Of a stretch of 62,156 nt of DNA, positions 53,357-62,156 are shown piece after piece (positions within the stretch are counted from its first letter, which is position 1; every line of letters starts with the position of its first letter). The notes beneath the pieces are model-generated. The model saw nothing but the letters and a program-made list of their open reading frames with translations, was not told the DNA's origin and did no database searches. The DNA comes from Gammaproteobacteria bacterium. GTDB lineage: Bacteria > Pseudomonadota > Gammaproteobacteria > Steroidobacterales > Steroidobacteraceae. The DNA lies in assembly GCA_012026925.1 (NCBI GenBank), contig VEPJ01000150.1, positions 1 through 62,156 on the forward strand, written 5' to 3'. The position numbers were made by a program, and so were the translations under genes.

Positions 53357-55672
53357 TCATCGCGTCCAGCGCGTGACGCGCAACCGGCCGCCGTCCAGCG
53401 TACCGGGCGCGGTGCTCGACACCCGTACCGTTCCGCTGCCGCGTCGCAAGTCGAAGTCGCCGAGCTTGATCCAGCGCGCGCCCCACACCCGCTGGTCGAT
53501 CTGGATGCGGAGTCCCTCGTCCGCGTCGTCCACTTCGTAGAGTGCGGCGGGGGTGCGCTCTGGATTGGAGGAATACCACACCGCGATCTCGTACTTGCCG
53601 TCAGCCGGCACGCCTAGGGTCCAGGTGAAGGCGCCATCCGGCGACCGCGCGGGCTCCATGTACTGGGGCGCCGGCAGTGCGCGGTCGAGACCGAGGCGCG
53701 CCACGATCCGTTCCGCCAGGCCGCCGAGGCGCACGATGTCCCACGGCTGCGGCTCCTCGGGGTTCCAGGCGTTCGACAGTGCGGCGACGATAAGCCGTCG
53801 GCCGTTCGGCAGCTCCGCGTACATGATGTCTTCGAGCGTGTCGAATGCGGCGCCAACCTTGTTTTCCTGCAGTGACCCCGGCGGCAGGCCGCCGCCGAGG
53901 CTGCCCTGGTCCGAGAACGTCGGCCGCCGGAGCAGACCGCGCATGTACGCCGTCGCCTGCGGCTCGATCGCGCCGCTCACGACCGCCAGCATCAGGCTCG
54001 CGGCGCCGTTCGACGACATCATGTTGCGGCCCATCTGCTTCCACGCGAGTTCCTCGAGTCCCGACGGCTCGCTGCCCGAGTTCGTCGGATAGGTCTTGGT
54101 GAAGATTCGCTGCTTGCCGAGCAGGTCCGCCTGCTCGAGCACGCGTTCCGTGAACCGCCGCTTCTCGATGAATGCACCGAGGTCGGCACCCTCCGCGGGT
54201 CCATTTGGCGCCCCGCTGATCGTATCCACGACCCAGCCGGTGGCGACGTTGCTCGAGCGCAGGATCATCGGGCGCGTCCACTCATCGAGACAGTCCGGGC
54301 CCTTGCCCTGGGCGGCGCACCAGTGGACCGCGCCCACCAGGAACGGCAGCTTCACGCAGCTCGCCGGGTACGCGAGCTCGTCGCCGCCGATGCTGCCGCG
54401 CAGCCAGCGGCCGTCCTTCTCCTCGACGAGCACGGTCACCTGCAGGCGGTCGAAATCCTGCGTCGCGAGGAATTCGGAGCGTGCGATTGCGACGGCCTGC
54501 TGCACGGCCGCGTCGTCCGTCACGGCTGGCATCGACACGGCAGCGGCGCGGGCCGGGACGGCGCCGAAGACCAGTGCGAGCACCGCGGCCTCGATCGCGA
54601 GCGCAGGCGGGATGCGCATTCGCCCCTGCATCACGGCGCCAGTGAGCCAGAGCACCGCGAGCACGGCTGCCGACCAGGCGAAAACCTGCACGAACGGCAG
54701 CGACGACGAGTACCAGAGCAGCAGGGTGGTCGCGACCAGGACGCCGGCGAAGTGCAGCCCGACGAACCAGCTCGTCGCAAGCGTCATCGGCGGGTCGTAA
54801 CGCTTGACCCGGGACGGGTCGAAGTGCGGCTTCTCCCAGTGACCGCCACTCGCGGGCGCGGGCTGCCAGCCCGGCGGCATGATCCAGACGAGCAGCTTGT
54901 CTCTCCATCGCTCCGCGTGCCATGACTTGCGTGCGAGGTCCGCGTACACCTCGACGTTCGCCCAGACTGGATCCCACGAATCGAGCGGGGCGCGCGTGCC
55001 GTAGACGCAGCGCTCGGTCTCCTCGACGAACGTGCCGAAGATCCGGTCCCAGGCCATGAAGATGCCGCCGTAGTTGCGGTCGATGTAGCGGTCGTTCACC
55101 GCGTGGTGGACGCGGTGGTTGGACGGGGAGGCGAACCAGCGGTCGAACCAGCCGAGCTTCCCCACCTGCTCGGTGTGGATCCAGTACTGGTACAGCAGGT
55201 CGATGATCGCCGCCACGACGAACACTTCGGGCGGAACCCCGACGATCGCCATCGGCAGGTAGAACACCCAGCCGAGGAACGCGCTCGAGCTCGTCTGGCG
55301 CAGCGCGGTGGAGAGGTTGTACTCCTGGCTCTGGTGGTGCACGACGTGCGACGCCCAGAACACTGCGCTCTCGTGACCTATGCGGTGGAACCAGTAGTAG
55401 CAGAAGTCGTAGAAGACCACGCCCAGGACCCACACCCACCACTGGTCGGCAGGCAGCTGCCAGATCGAGAACGCGTCGTAGGCGACCGTGTAGATCCCGA
55501 CCGTCAACAGCTTGGTGAAGAGGCCCACGACCTGGCTCATCACGCCGAGGCTCAGGCTGTTCACCGCGTCGTTCAGGCGGTAGTTGCTGCGGCCGCGCGC
55601 GCGGCCGACGAAGTACTCGATGGCGATCAGCGCGAAGAAGACCGGCGTCGCGAGCGCGATGGTCCTGCCCAT
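53357..55672 (-). CDS. Fusion: fatty acid hydroxylase/sterol desaturase domain + exported serine hydrolase (class A beta-lactamase-like) + C-terminal beta-sandwich-like domain
   Basis: N-terminal HRIGHESAVFWASHVVHHQSQEYN and HRVHH His boxes; C-terminal YPASCVKLPFLVGAVHW (SxxK) and RSSNVATGW (SxN); internal signal-like MRIPPALAIEAAVLALVFGAVPARA. Confidence 0.8.
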   Translation of the reverse strand: MGRTIALATPVFFALIAIEYFVGRARGRSNYRLNDAVNSLSLGVMSQVVGLFTKLLTVGIYTVAYDAFSIWQLPADQWWVWVLGVVFYDFCYYWFHRIGHESAVFWASHVVHHQSQEYNLSTALRQTSSSAFLGWVFYLPMAIVGVPPEVFVVAAIIDLLYQYWIHTEQVGKLGWFDRWFASPSNHRVHHAVNDRYIDRNYGGIFMAWDRIFGTFVEETERCVYGTRAPLDSWDPVWANVEVYADLARKSWHAERWRDKLLVWIMPPGWQPAPASGGHWEKPHFDPSRVKRYDPPMTLATSWFVGLHFAGVLVATTLLLWYSSSLPFVQVFAWSAAVLAVLWLTGAVMQGRMRIPPALAIEAAVLALVFGAVPARAAAVSMPAVTDDAAVQQAVAIARSEFLATQDFDRLQVTVLVEEKDGRWLRGSIGGDELAYPASCVKLPFLVGAVHWCAAQGKGPDCLDEWTRPMILRSSNVATGWVVDTISGAPNGPAEGADLGAFIEKRRFTERVLEQADLLGKQRIFTKTYPTNSGSEPSGLEELAWKQMGRNMMSSNGAASLMLAVVSGAIEPQATAYMRGLLRRPTFSDQGSLGGGLPPGSLQENKVGAAFDTLEDIMYAELPNGRRLIVAALSNAWNPEEPQPWDIVRLGGLAERIVARLGLDRALPAPQYMEPARSPDGAFTWTLGVPADGKYEIAVWYSSNPERTPAALYEVDDADEGLRIQIDQRVWGARWIKLGDFDLRRGSGTVRVSSTAPGTLDGGRLRVTRWTR

Positions 55673-55682
55673 GTGGCGATCC

Positions 55683-57176
55683 TCAGTCCTCGACGTGCCA
55701 CTCGCGCGCCCGCTCGACCGCGCGCGACCACTGCCGCATGCGGGCCTCCGCTTCCTCGCGCGACATGGCCGGCTCGAAGCGACGGTCCACCTTCCAGTTC
55801 GCGGCGACTTCGTCCGTCGACTCCCAGAAACCCACGGAGAGTCCGGCGAGGTACGCCGCGCCGAGCGCCGTGGTTTCCGTGACCCGCGGCCGGATCACGG
55901 GCACGCCGAGGAGGTCGGCCTGGAACTGCATCATCAGGTCGTTCGCGGTCGCGCCGCCGTCCACGCGCAGCTCGACGAGCGGCTGGCCCGCATCCTTCTG
56001 CATCGCGATCAGCACTTCAGCGCTCTGGAACGCGATCGCCTCGAGCGCGGCGCGGGCGATGTGCGCGCGTGTCGTCCCGCGCGACAGCCCGACCATGGTG
56101 CCGCGGGCGTAGGCGTCCCAGTGCGGGCTGCCGAGGCCGGTGAACGCCGGCACGAGGTAGACGCCGCCGGTGTCCGGCACGCTAGCGGCGAGCGCCTCGA
56201 CGTCCGAGGACTTCTCGATCAACCCGAGCCCATCGCGCAACCACTGCACGACGGCGCCGCCGACGAACACGGAACCCTCGAGCGCGTAATGCGACTCTTC
56301 GAGCCGCCACGCGACGGTGGTGAGGAGGCGGTTCGCGGACGGCAGGGGCTCGCGCCCCGTGTTCATGAGCATGAAGCAGCCGGTGCCGTAGGTATTCTTC
56401 GCCATGCCGGGGGAGAAACAGGCCTGCCCGAACAGCGCCGCCTGCTGGTCCCCGGCGATGCCGCCGAGCGGGACCTGGTGGCCGCCGAGGATCGCGCAGG
56501 CCGCGCCGCGCGGGAGCATCGAGGGTACGACCTTCGGCAGCACGGCTCGCGGGATGCGCAGCAGGTCGAGCGCGTAGTCGTCCCAGTCGCCCGTGCTGAT
56601 GTTGAGCAGCAGCGTACGGCTCGCGTTCGAAGCATCGGTGATGTGCTCGGCGCCGTGGGAGAGTTTCCATGCGAGCCAGCTGTCGATCGTGCCGAACGCG
56701 AGTTCGCCGCGCTCGGCGCGTGCCCGCAGGCCTGGGTCGCTGTCGAGCAGCCACGCGAGCTTGGTGCCCGAGAAGTAGGGGTCGAGCAGCAGCCCGGTGC
56801 GCCGCGCAATCTCGGGTTCGTGCCCGTCCGCCTTGAGCCGCGCACAGACGTCCGCCGTGCGACGGTCCTGCCACACGATCGCGGGGGCGACGGCCCGGCC
56901 GCTCGCGCGGTCCCAGAGCACCGTCGTTTCGCGCTGATTGGTGATGCCGACGGCGGCGAGGTCCGCAGGCGTGGCGTGAGCACGGACGAGCGCTTCCGTG
57001 ATCGTCGCGGCCTGCGTGGCCCAGATCTCCTCGGCGTCGTGCTCGACCCAGCCCGAGCGTGGGAAGTGCTGAGTGAATTCGCGCTGGGCCGTTGCAACGA
57101 CGTTGCCGTCGTGGTCGAAGAGGATCGAGCGGGAACTGGTCGTGCCCTGGTCGAGGGCGAGCACGAATTGCGGCAT
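55683..57176 (-). CDS. glpK: Glycerol kinase
   Basis: [80 protein letters not shown]. Confidence 0.97.
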   Translation of the reverse strand: MPQFVLALDQGTTSSRSILFDHDGNVVATAQREFTQHFPRSGWVEHDAEEIWATQAATITEALVRAHATPADLAAVGITNQRETTVLWDRASGRAVAPAIVWQDRRTADVCARLKADGHEPEIARRTGLLLDPYFSGTKLAWLLDSDPGLRARAERGELAFGTIDSWLAWKLSHGAEHITDASNASRTLLLNISTGDWDDYALDLLRIPRAVLPKVVPSMLPRGAACAILGGHQVPLGGIAGDQQAALFGQACFSPGMAKNTYGTGCFMLMNTGREPLPSANRLLTTVAWRLEESHYALEGSVFVGGAVVQWLRDGLGLIEKSSDVEALAASVPDTGGVYLVPAFTGLGSPHWDAYARGTMVGLSRGTTRAHIARAALEAIAFQSAEVLIAMQKDAGQPLVELRVDGGATANDLMMQFQADLLGVPVIRPRVTETTALGAAYLAGLSVGFWESTDEVAANWKVDRRFEPAMSREEAEARMRQWSRAVERAREWHVED

Positions 57177-57208
57177 GGGGCGGACCTCCCGGGTGTCCGC
57201 CAAGCCTA

Positions 57209-58732
57209 CTACACGGCGGTGGCGGCGGACTCCGCAAGCGGGTGGCTGGCCAGCCACGCGTCGAGCCGGTCCTCGCTGCCCGGGGGGACGTGCAGGGCCA
57301 GCTTGCTGCGCCGGTAGAGGATGTCCTCGGCCGTCACCGCCCATTCCTCGCGGCGCAGGTAATCGATCTCGCTGCGGTACAGGCCGGGCAGGATCTCCTC
57401 ACCGAGGTCCCCGGGCGAGCGCGCACCGCCCAGGATCCGCTCGGCCCGCGTGCCATAGGCCCGGGCGTAGCGCCGCAGGAGCGGTTCCGGCGCCCAGCCA
57501 TACGTCCTGCGCAGGCGGGCGAGAAACGCGGCGAAGTCGGCGTTGGGCATGTCCCCACCGGGCAGCGGGGCGCCGGCCGTCCAGTGCCGCAGCGGCCAAC
57601 CGAGCGCGGGCGCCAGCTCGTCGAGCACGTCCTCGGCCAGCTTGCGGTACGTCGTGAGCTTGCCGCCGTAGATGGAGAGCAGCGGCGGCCCCTGGCCATC
57701 GAGGTCGAGCACGTAGTCGCGGGTCACGCTGGTGGCGCGGTCCCTGGGGTCCGCCAGCAGCGGCCGCAGCCCGGCGAACGTCCACACCACGTCCTTGCGC
57801 TCCAGGCCGCCCGCGAAGTACTGGTTGGCCATCGCGACGAGGTAGTCGATCTCGCGCTCCGCGATCTGCGGCGTCGAGAGGTCGCCGGTGTAGTCCATCT
57901 CGGTCGTGCCGATCAGCGTGAAGTCACCCTCGTAGGGAATCGCGAAGACGATGCGGCCGTCCGCGCCCTGGAAGATGTAGGCGTAGTCGTGCTCGAAGAG
58001 CTTCGGCACGACGATGTGGCTGCCCTTCACCTGGCGCGGGTGCGCACGGGCCGGAACGGGCGTCGCCTCGTCGAGGAAGCGATCGACCCATGGCCCCGTC
58101 GCGTTCACCACCGCGCGCGCCGCCACGCGCGTCTTTTCGCCGCCGGCGTGCGCGAGGGTCGCGAGCCAGCGGTCGGCGCCGCGTTCGAGTCGCACGCAGC
58201 GCGCACGAGTGAGGACGGTCGCACCGTGCTCGCGAGCGTCCATCGCGTTGATGACGACCAGCCGCGCGTCGTCCACCCAGGCGTCGGAGTACACGAAACC
58301 CTTCGTATAGCGCGCCTCGAGTGGCTGGCCGGCCACGTGCTTGCGCAGGTTCACGCCTTCCGAGCCCTCGAGCAGCCTGCGACGCGCGAGGTGGTCGTAG
58401 AGCAGGAGCCCCGCGCGGATCATCCACGCCGGGCGCAGGTGCGCATCGTGCGGCAGCACGAAGCGCAGCGGCCAGCAGATGTGTGGCGCCGAGGCGAGCA
58501 CCACCTCGCGCTCGCGCAGCGACTTGCGCACCAGCTTGAAGTCGTAGAACTCGAGGTAGCGCAAGCCGCCGTGGATCAGCTTCGTGCTCGCGGACGAGGT
58601 GTGCGCCGCCAGGTCGTGCTGCTCGCAGAGCAGCGTCGCGAGGCCGCGTCCTGCCGCGTCGCGCGCGATGCCGACGCCGGTGATGCCGCCGCCGACGACC
58701 AGCAGGTCGACTTCGCGCGCGGTACCGGTCAT
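57209..58732 (-). CDS. glpD: Glycerol-3-phosphate dehydrogenase
   Basis: [71 protein letters not shown]. Confidence 0.95.
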   Translation of the reverse strand: MTGTAREVDLLVVGGGITGVGIARDAAGRGLATLLCEQHDLAAHTSSASTKLIHGGLRYLEFYDFKLVRKSLREREVVLASAPHICWPLRFVLPHDAHLRPAWMIRAGLLLYDHLARRRLLEGSEGVNLRKHVAGQPLEARYTKGFVYSDAWVDDARLVVINAMDAREHGATVLTRARCVRLERGADRWLATLAHAGGEKTRVAARAVVNATGPWVDRFLDEATPVPARAHPRQVKGSHIVVPKLFEHDYAYIFQGADGRIVFAIPYEGDFTLIGTTEMDYTGDLSTPQIAEREIDYLVAMANQYFAGGLERKDVVWTFAGLRPLLADPRDRATSVTRDYVLDLDGQGPPLLSIYGGKLTTYRKLAEDVLDELAPALGWPLRHWTAGAPLPGGDMPNADFAAFLARLRRTYGWAPEPLLRRYARAYGTRAERILGGARSPGDLGEEILPGLYRSEIDYLRREEWAVTAEDILYRRSKLALHVPPGSEDRLDAWLASHPLAESAATAV

Positions 58733-59655
58733 GCCTGCAGGTGCCGGAGCACCGCCTGCGCGGTCACCGAGCTCACGCGGACGTTGGATTCGTCGGTCAC
58801 CCCGGCGACGTGCGGCGTAAGGATCAGGTTCGGCACGCCGGCGAAGCGCGCGCCGTACGCCGCGTCCACGGGCTCGCGCTCGAACACGTCGAGTGCGGCT
58901 CCGCCGAGCCGCCCGGCCTTGAGCGCCTCGACCAGCGCGATCTCGTCCACGACACCGCCCCGGGCCGCGTTGACGAGGATCGCGTCGCGCTTCATGCGCG
59001 CGAGCGCCGCGGCGTCGATCATGTTGCGCGTGTCGCTGGTGAGCGGTACGTGGAGGCTCACCACGTCGCTGCCGGCGAGGATTTCCTCGAGCGTCTGTCG
59101 GGCGGCGCCGCTCCACGCCGCGTTGTCGGCAGGCAGCAGCGGGTCGTACGCGGCGACGGTCATGCCCAGGTCGCGCGCCATCCGGGCGGTGACCCGGGCG
59201 ATCGCGCCGAACCCGACCAGACCGAGACGCTTGCCCGCGAGTTCACGGCCCATGAGTTCGGTGCGCGGCCACTCGCCGGCCGCCACGCGGGCCGTCGCGA
59301 GCCAGGCGCGGCGCAGCAGCATCAACGCGGCGGTGATGACGTATTCGGCGACCGACAGGTCGTTGGCGCCCGTCGCGGGATGGACCGCGATCCCGCGGGC
59401 CTTGCAGGCCTCGACGTCGATGTTGTCGAGGCCGACGCCGAGCCGCCCGACGACGCGCAGCTGGCCGGCCGCCTCGAGAAGCGCGCCGCGCACCTGCGTT
59501 CGATTGCGCACGATGAGCGCACGGGCCTCGCGCGCTTCCGCGAGCAGCCGCGCCGGGTCGTCGACCAGCCTTGGATCGTAAAGGACACTCCGGCCGGCGA
59601 ATGTTTCGCGGATGGCCGCCTCGTCCATGAATTCCGTGATGACGATTTCGGCCAT
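58729..59655 (-). CDS. slcC: 2-hydroxyacid dehydrogenase, possible (S)-sulfolactate dehydrogenase (SlcC-like)
   Basis: D-2-hydroxyacid dehydrogenase motifs GKRLGLVGFGAIARVTARMARDLGM, NAARGGVVDEIALVEALKAGRLGGAALDVFEREP; context next to comC/suyAB-like genes. Confidence 0.65.
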   Translation of the reverse strand: MAEIVITEFMDEAAIRETFAGRSVLYDPRLVDDPARLLAEAREARALIVRNRTQVRGALLEAAGQLRVVGRLGVGLDNIDVEACKARGIAVHPATGANDLSVAEYVITAALMLLRRAWLATARVAAGEWPRTELMGRELAGKRLGLVGFGAIARVTARMARDLGMTVAAYDPLLPADNAAWSGAARQTLEEILAGSDVVSLHVPLTSDTRNMIDAAALARMKRDAILVNAARGGVVDEIALVEALKAGRLGGAALDVFEREPVDAAYGARFAGVPNLILTPHVAGVTDESNVRVSSVTAQAVLRHLQA

Positions 59656-59671
59656 GCGTGTCTCCGTCGGG

Positions 59672-60691
59672 TCAGGCCGGGTGGTCGATGAGCGCGCGGA
59701 TCTCGGCGTAAAGCGGCGCGGGGATGGCGAGGCCATCGGCCGCGGCCCTGGCGCGGTTCCCGAGGCGCTTCGTGCCCGGCAGACGCGCGCCCGGTTCGGC
59801 GCCGATCGCCTCGAGGATGGCGGTCATGCGGGAGTCGTATGCGCCGGCGGACAGGCGGGCAGGATCGAGGGCGATGAACACGTGCCCCATGTTCGGCGGT
59901 CCGCCCTTGTCGTCGAAAAACGAGCTCGCTTCCCAGCCGTAGGCGCTGCCGGTGACGGCCGCCGCGAGGATCTCGATCATGAGGGCGAGCGCGCCGCCCT
60001 TGGCACCGCCGATCGGAAGCAGAGTGCCCGCGAGCGCCGCCTTCGCGTCCGTCGTTGGCTGTCCGTTCGCGTCCACGGCCCAGTCGCCGGGAATCGGTTT
60101 CCCTGCCTTCTCGGCTGCAACGATCTTGCCGCGTGCCGCCACGGACATCGCGAGGTCGATGACGAGCGGCGGTTGCCCCCCGGGCAATGGTGCGCCGAAC
60201 GCGAGCGGGTTCGTTCCGAGCATCGCCTTGCGTCCACCCCAGAAGGCCATCGCCTTCGGGGAGTTCGCAAGCACCAGCGCGACGAGCCCGCGCTCCGCCA
60301 GGCGCTCGGCGTGCGCCCCGGCCTGTCCGAAATGGTGCGAGCGATGGATCGCCGCCACGGCGACGCCATTCTCGCGCGCCAGCGGCGCGAGCGCCTCGAT
60401 CGCGGCGTCGATGGCGGGGTAGGCGAACCCGAAGCCGCCATCCACGCGCAGCGCCGAGCCGGCCACTTTCTCGACGGTGGGCCGTGCGTACCCGTCCACC
60501 TTCCCGGCGCGCGACTGCATTGCATAGGACGGAACGCGCGACAGGCCGTGGCCCGCCTGTCCGTCGGCTTCGGCGGCGGCGAGCGCCCGTGCCGTCGGTC
60601 CGGCGTTCCCGGGGCTCGTCCGGCTCGCGGCCAGCGCATCACGCGCGAGAGCTTCGGCCTCCGCGAGGCTCAGTCGTACCGGCTCCGACAT
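59672..60691 (-). CDS. comC: Ldh family oxidoreductase (malate/L-lactate dehydrogenase type), possible (R)-sulfolactate dehydrogenase (ComC-like)
   Basis: ADGQAGHGLSRVPSYAMQSRAGKVDG, IHRSHHFGQAGAHAERLAERGLVALVLANSPKAMAFWGG, LPIGGAKGGALALMIEIL. Confidence 0.7.
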   Translation of the reverse strand: MSEPVRLSLAEAEALARDALAASRTSPGNAGPTARALAAAEADGQAGHGLSRVPSYAMQSRAGKVDGYARPTVEKVAGSALRVDGGFGFAYPAIDAAIEALAPLARENGVAVAAIHRSHHFGQAGAHAERLAERGLVALVLANSPKAMAFWGGRKAMLGTNPLAFGAPLPGGQPPLVIDLAMSVAARGKIVAAEKAGKPIPGDWAVDANGQPTTDAKAALAGTLLPIGGAKGGALALMIEILAAAVTGSAYGWEASSFFDDKGGPPNMGHVFIALDPARLSAGAYDSRMTAILEAIGAEPGARLPGTKRLGNRARAAADGLAIPAPLYAEIRALIDHPA

Positions 60692-60697
60692 GCGGTC

Positions 60698-61870
60698 TCA
60701 CGCGCTCCGGTACAGCTTGGTCATCACGAATTCCTGGTGACCGAGCGCCTCGGCGGCCGTGTAGCGGCCATTGGCCGTGCGCACGATCATGTCGATCAGC
60801 GCGTCGCCGGCCTGGTCGATCGTGATCTCGCGACGGACGATGCCGGAGACGTCCACGTCCACGTGCTCCGACATGAGCCGCACGGTGCGCGGATTACCGG
60901 TGACCTTGATCACCGGCATGATCGGGTTGCCGATCACGTTGCCCTGGCCGGTCGGGAAGATGTGCAGCACGTAGCCGGCGGCGGCCTGCAGCGTGCAGCA
61001 CTCGGCGGCGGCGGACGACGTGTCCATGAAGTACAGGCCCGGGCCGCGGGCCGGCGCCTCGGCCGGCTCGAGCACGTCGATGAACTTCACCTTCTTGCCG
61101 ATCTTCTCGAGGTTGCCGAGCGCCTTCTCCTCGATCGTGGTGAGGCCGCCGGCGATGTTGCCCTTGGTCGGCTGGCTGTCGGAGAGGTCGGAGGTCTTGT
61201 GCGCCTCGATCACCTCGTCCTGGTAGGCCTGCCAGGTCTTCATGAACTTCTCGCGCACCTCGGGCGTGGCGGCGCGGGCCGCGGCGAGGTGCTCGGCGCC
61301 GGTCAGCTCCGACGTCTCGCCGAAGCAGCCGTAGAGGCCGGCGGGGACCAGCTTGTCGTACATGTTGCCGACGGTGGGGCAGGAGGCGAGGCCGGTGGTG
61401 GTGTCGGACTCGCCGCACTTCGCGGCGATCCACAGTTCCTCGAGGTCGCACGGCACGCGCACCTGCTCGCTCGCGAAGTGCACGAACTCCTTGGCCTTGC
61501 GCGACGCGGCGGCGATGGTGGCGATGTCGCCGTTGCCCTCGATCCAGAAGCCGGCGACCGGCTTGCCGGTGGCGGCGATGCCCTCGACGATCTTCTGCGT
61601 CCAGCCCGGCTCGATGCCGATCACGATGCAGGCCGCCACGTTCGGGTTGGCGCCCGTGCCGATCATGGTGCGGAAGTGCAGGTCGAGGTCGGCGCCGAAC
61701 TGCAGGCGCCCGTAGGCGTGCGGCAGCGCGAGCGTGCCCTGGATGTTGTTCGCCACCGAGACGCAGGCGGCGTTCGAGATGTCGTCCACGGGAAGGATGG
61801 CGACGTGGTTGCGGATGCCGACGCGGCCGTTCTCGCGGCGGTAGGCCCAGATCTTCTTGCCAGTGCTCAT
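60698..61870 (-). CDS. suyB: UxaA-family sulfo-lyase/dehydratase large subunit (SuyB-like)
   Basis: [70 protein letters not shown]. Confidence 0.7.
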   Translation of the reverse strand: MSTGKKIWAYRRENGRVGIRNHVAILPVDDISNAACVSVANNIQGTLALPHAYGRLQFGADLDLHFRTMIGTGANPNVAACIVIGIEPGWTQKIVEGIAATGKPVAGFWIEGNGDIATIAAASRKAKEFVHFASEQVRVPCDLEELWIAAKCGESDTTTGLASCPTVGNMYDKLVPAGLYGCFGETSELTGAEHLAAARAATPEVREKFMKTWQAYQDEVIEAHKTSDLSDSQPTKGNIAGGLTTIEEKALGNLEKIGKKVKFIDVLEPAEAPARGPGLYFMDTSSAAAECCTLQAAAGYVLHIFPTGQGNVIGNPIMPVIKVTGNPRTVRLMSEHVDVDVSGIVRREITIDQAGDALIDMIVRTANGRYTAAEALGHQEFVMTKLYRSA

Positions 61871-61883
61871 GGTGGGCCTCCGC

Positions 61884-62156
61884 TTACCAGCGCTTGGTCT
61901 TGAGGTTGTGGACGTGGACGTGCTCGCCCTGGCGGACGTCGGCGACGATGCGGCCGATGTCCTGGCCGTACTTGATCACCGTGTCGCCGGGCTTCAGGTC
62001 CTTGAGCGCCACCTTGTGGCCGATCGGCACGTCCATCTTCGCCGTGAGGCGGAAGTCGGAGTTGTCGTGCGTCACGACGCACAGCATCTCGGTGCCGGCC
62101 TTGAGGCCTTCGACGACCACGACGCCGACGTTGTCCTTCGGGTCGTGCACGAGCAG
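61884..62156 (-). CDS. suyA: SAF-domain sulfo-lyase/dehydratase small subunit (SuyA-like), truncated by window end
   Basis: [90 protein letters not shown]; frame open at the window edge. Confidence 0.7.
   Translation of the reverse strand: MLVHDPKDNVGVVVVEGLKAGTEMLCVVTHDNSDFRLTAKMDVPIGHKVALKDLKPGDTVIKYGQDIGRIVADVRQGEHVHVHNLKTKRW

Overview
The window is a GC-rich, gene-dense bacterial chromosome segment, probably proteobacterial, with about 54 protein-coding genes. I recognise no rRNA, tRNA, CRISPR array, prophage or transposase. Recognisable blocks in order: nadA (truncated at the left edge) and nadB; MAPEG, glycosyltransferase, quinone oxidoreductase and SDR genes; a GH63-type glucosidase; DUF885; pgi, a tyrosine phosphatase and a TAXI solute-binding protein; a serine hydrolase, a DsbA-like isomerase and a GST; a four-gene bufferin-type RiPP operon (DUF2282, MNIO/DUF692, DUF2063, DoxX); two tandem amidohydrolases, one lacking its metal-binding motif; a wax-ester synthase, diiron protein, ferredoxin reductase and MerR cluster with matching palindromic operators, plus a second diiron paralogue; a LeuC/LeuD, HMG-CoA-lyase-like and CaiB set split by an opposite-strand CDF transporter; a haloalkane dehalogenase; a Cyc2-like fused monoheme cytochrome-porin facing a cupredoxin and an FTR1 permease that carries a C-terminal beta-barrel-like domain, with a candidate Fur box; cbbR and cbbLSX-fbp-prk (form I RuBisCO, red-type); a P-type ATPase and a DyP peroxidase; a FAD oxidoreductase; a fatty-acid-hydroxylase/serine-hydrolase fusion; glpK and glpD joined to a (sulfo)lactate cluster (slcC/comC/suyB/suyA-like, truncated at the right edge). 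The best candidates for something new are the cytochrome-porin / cupredoxin / FTR1-barrel iron locus, the two fusions in which a membrane enzyme runs through a signal-peptide-like segment into an exported domain, and the bufferin operon (a recently described family). All functional calls come from reading motifs in the translated sequence. No database search was run.
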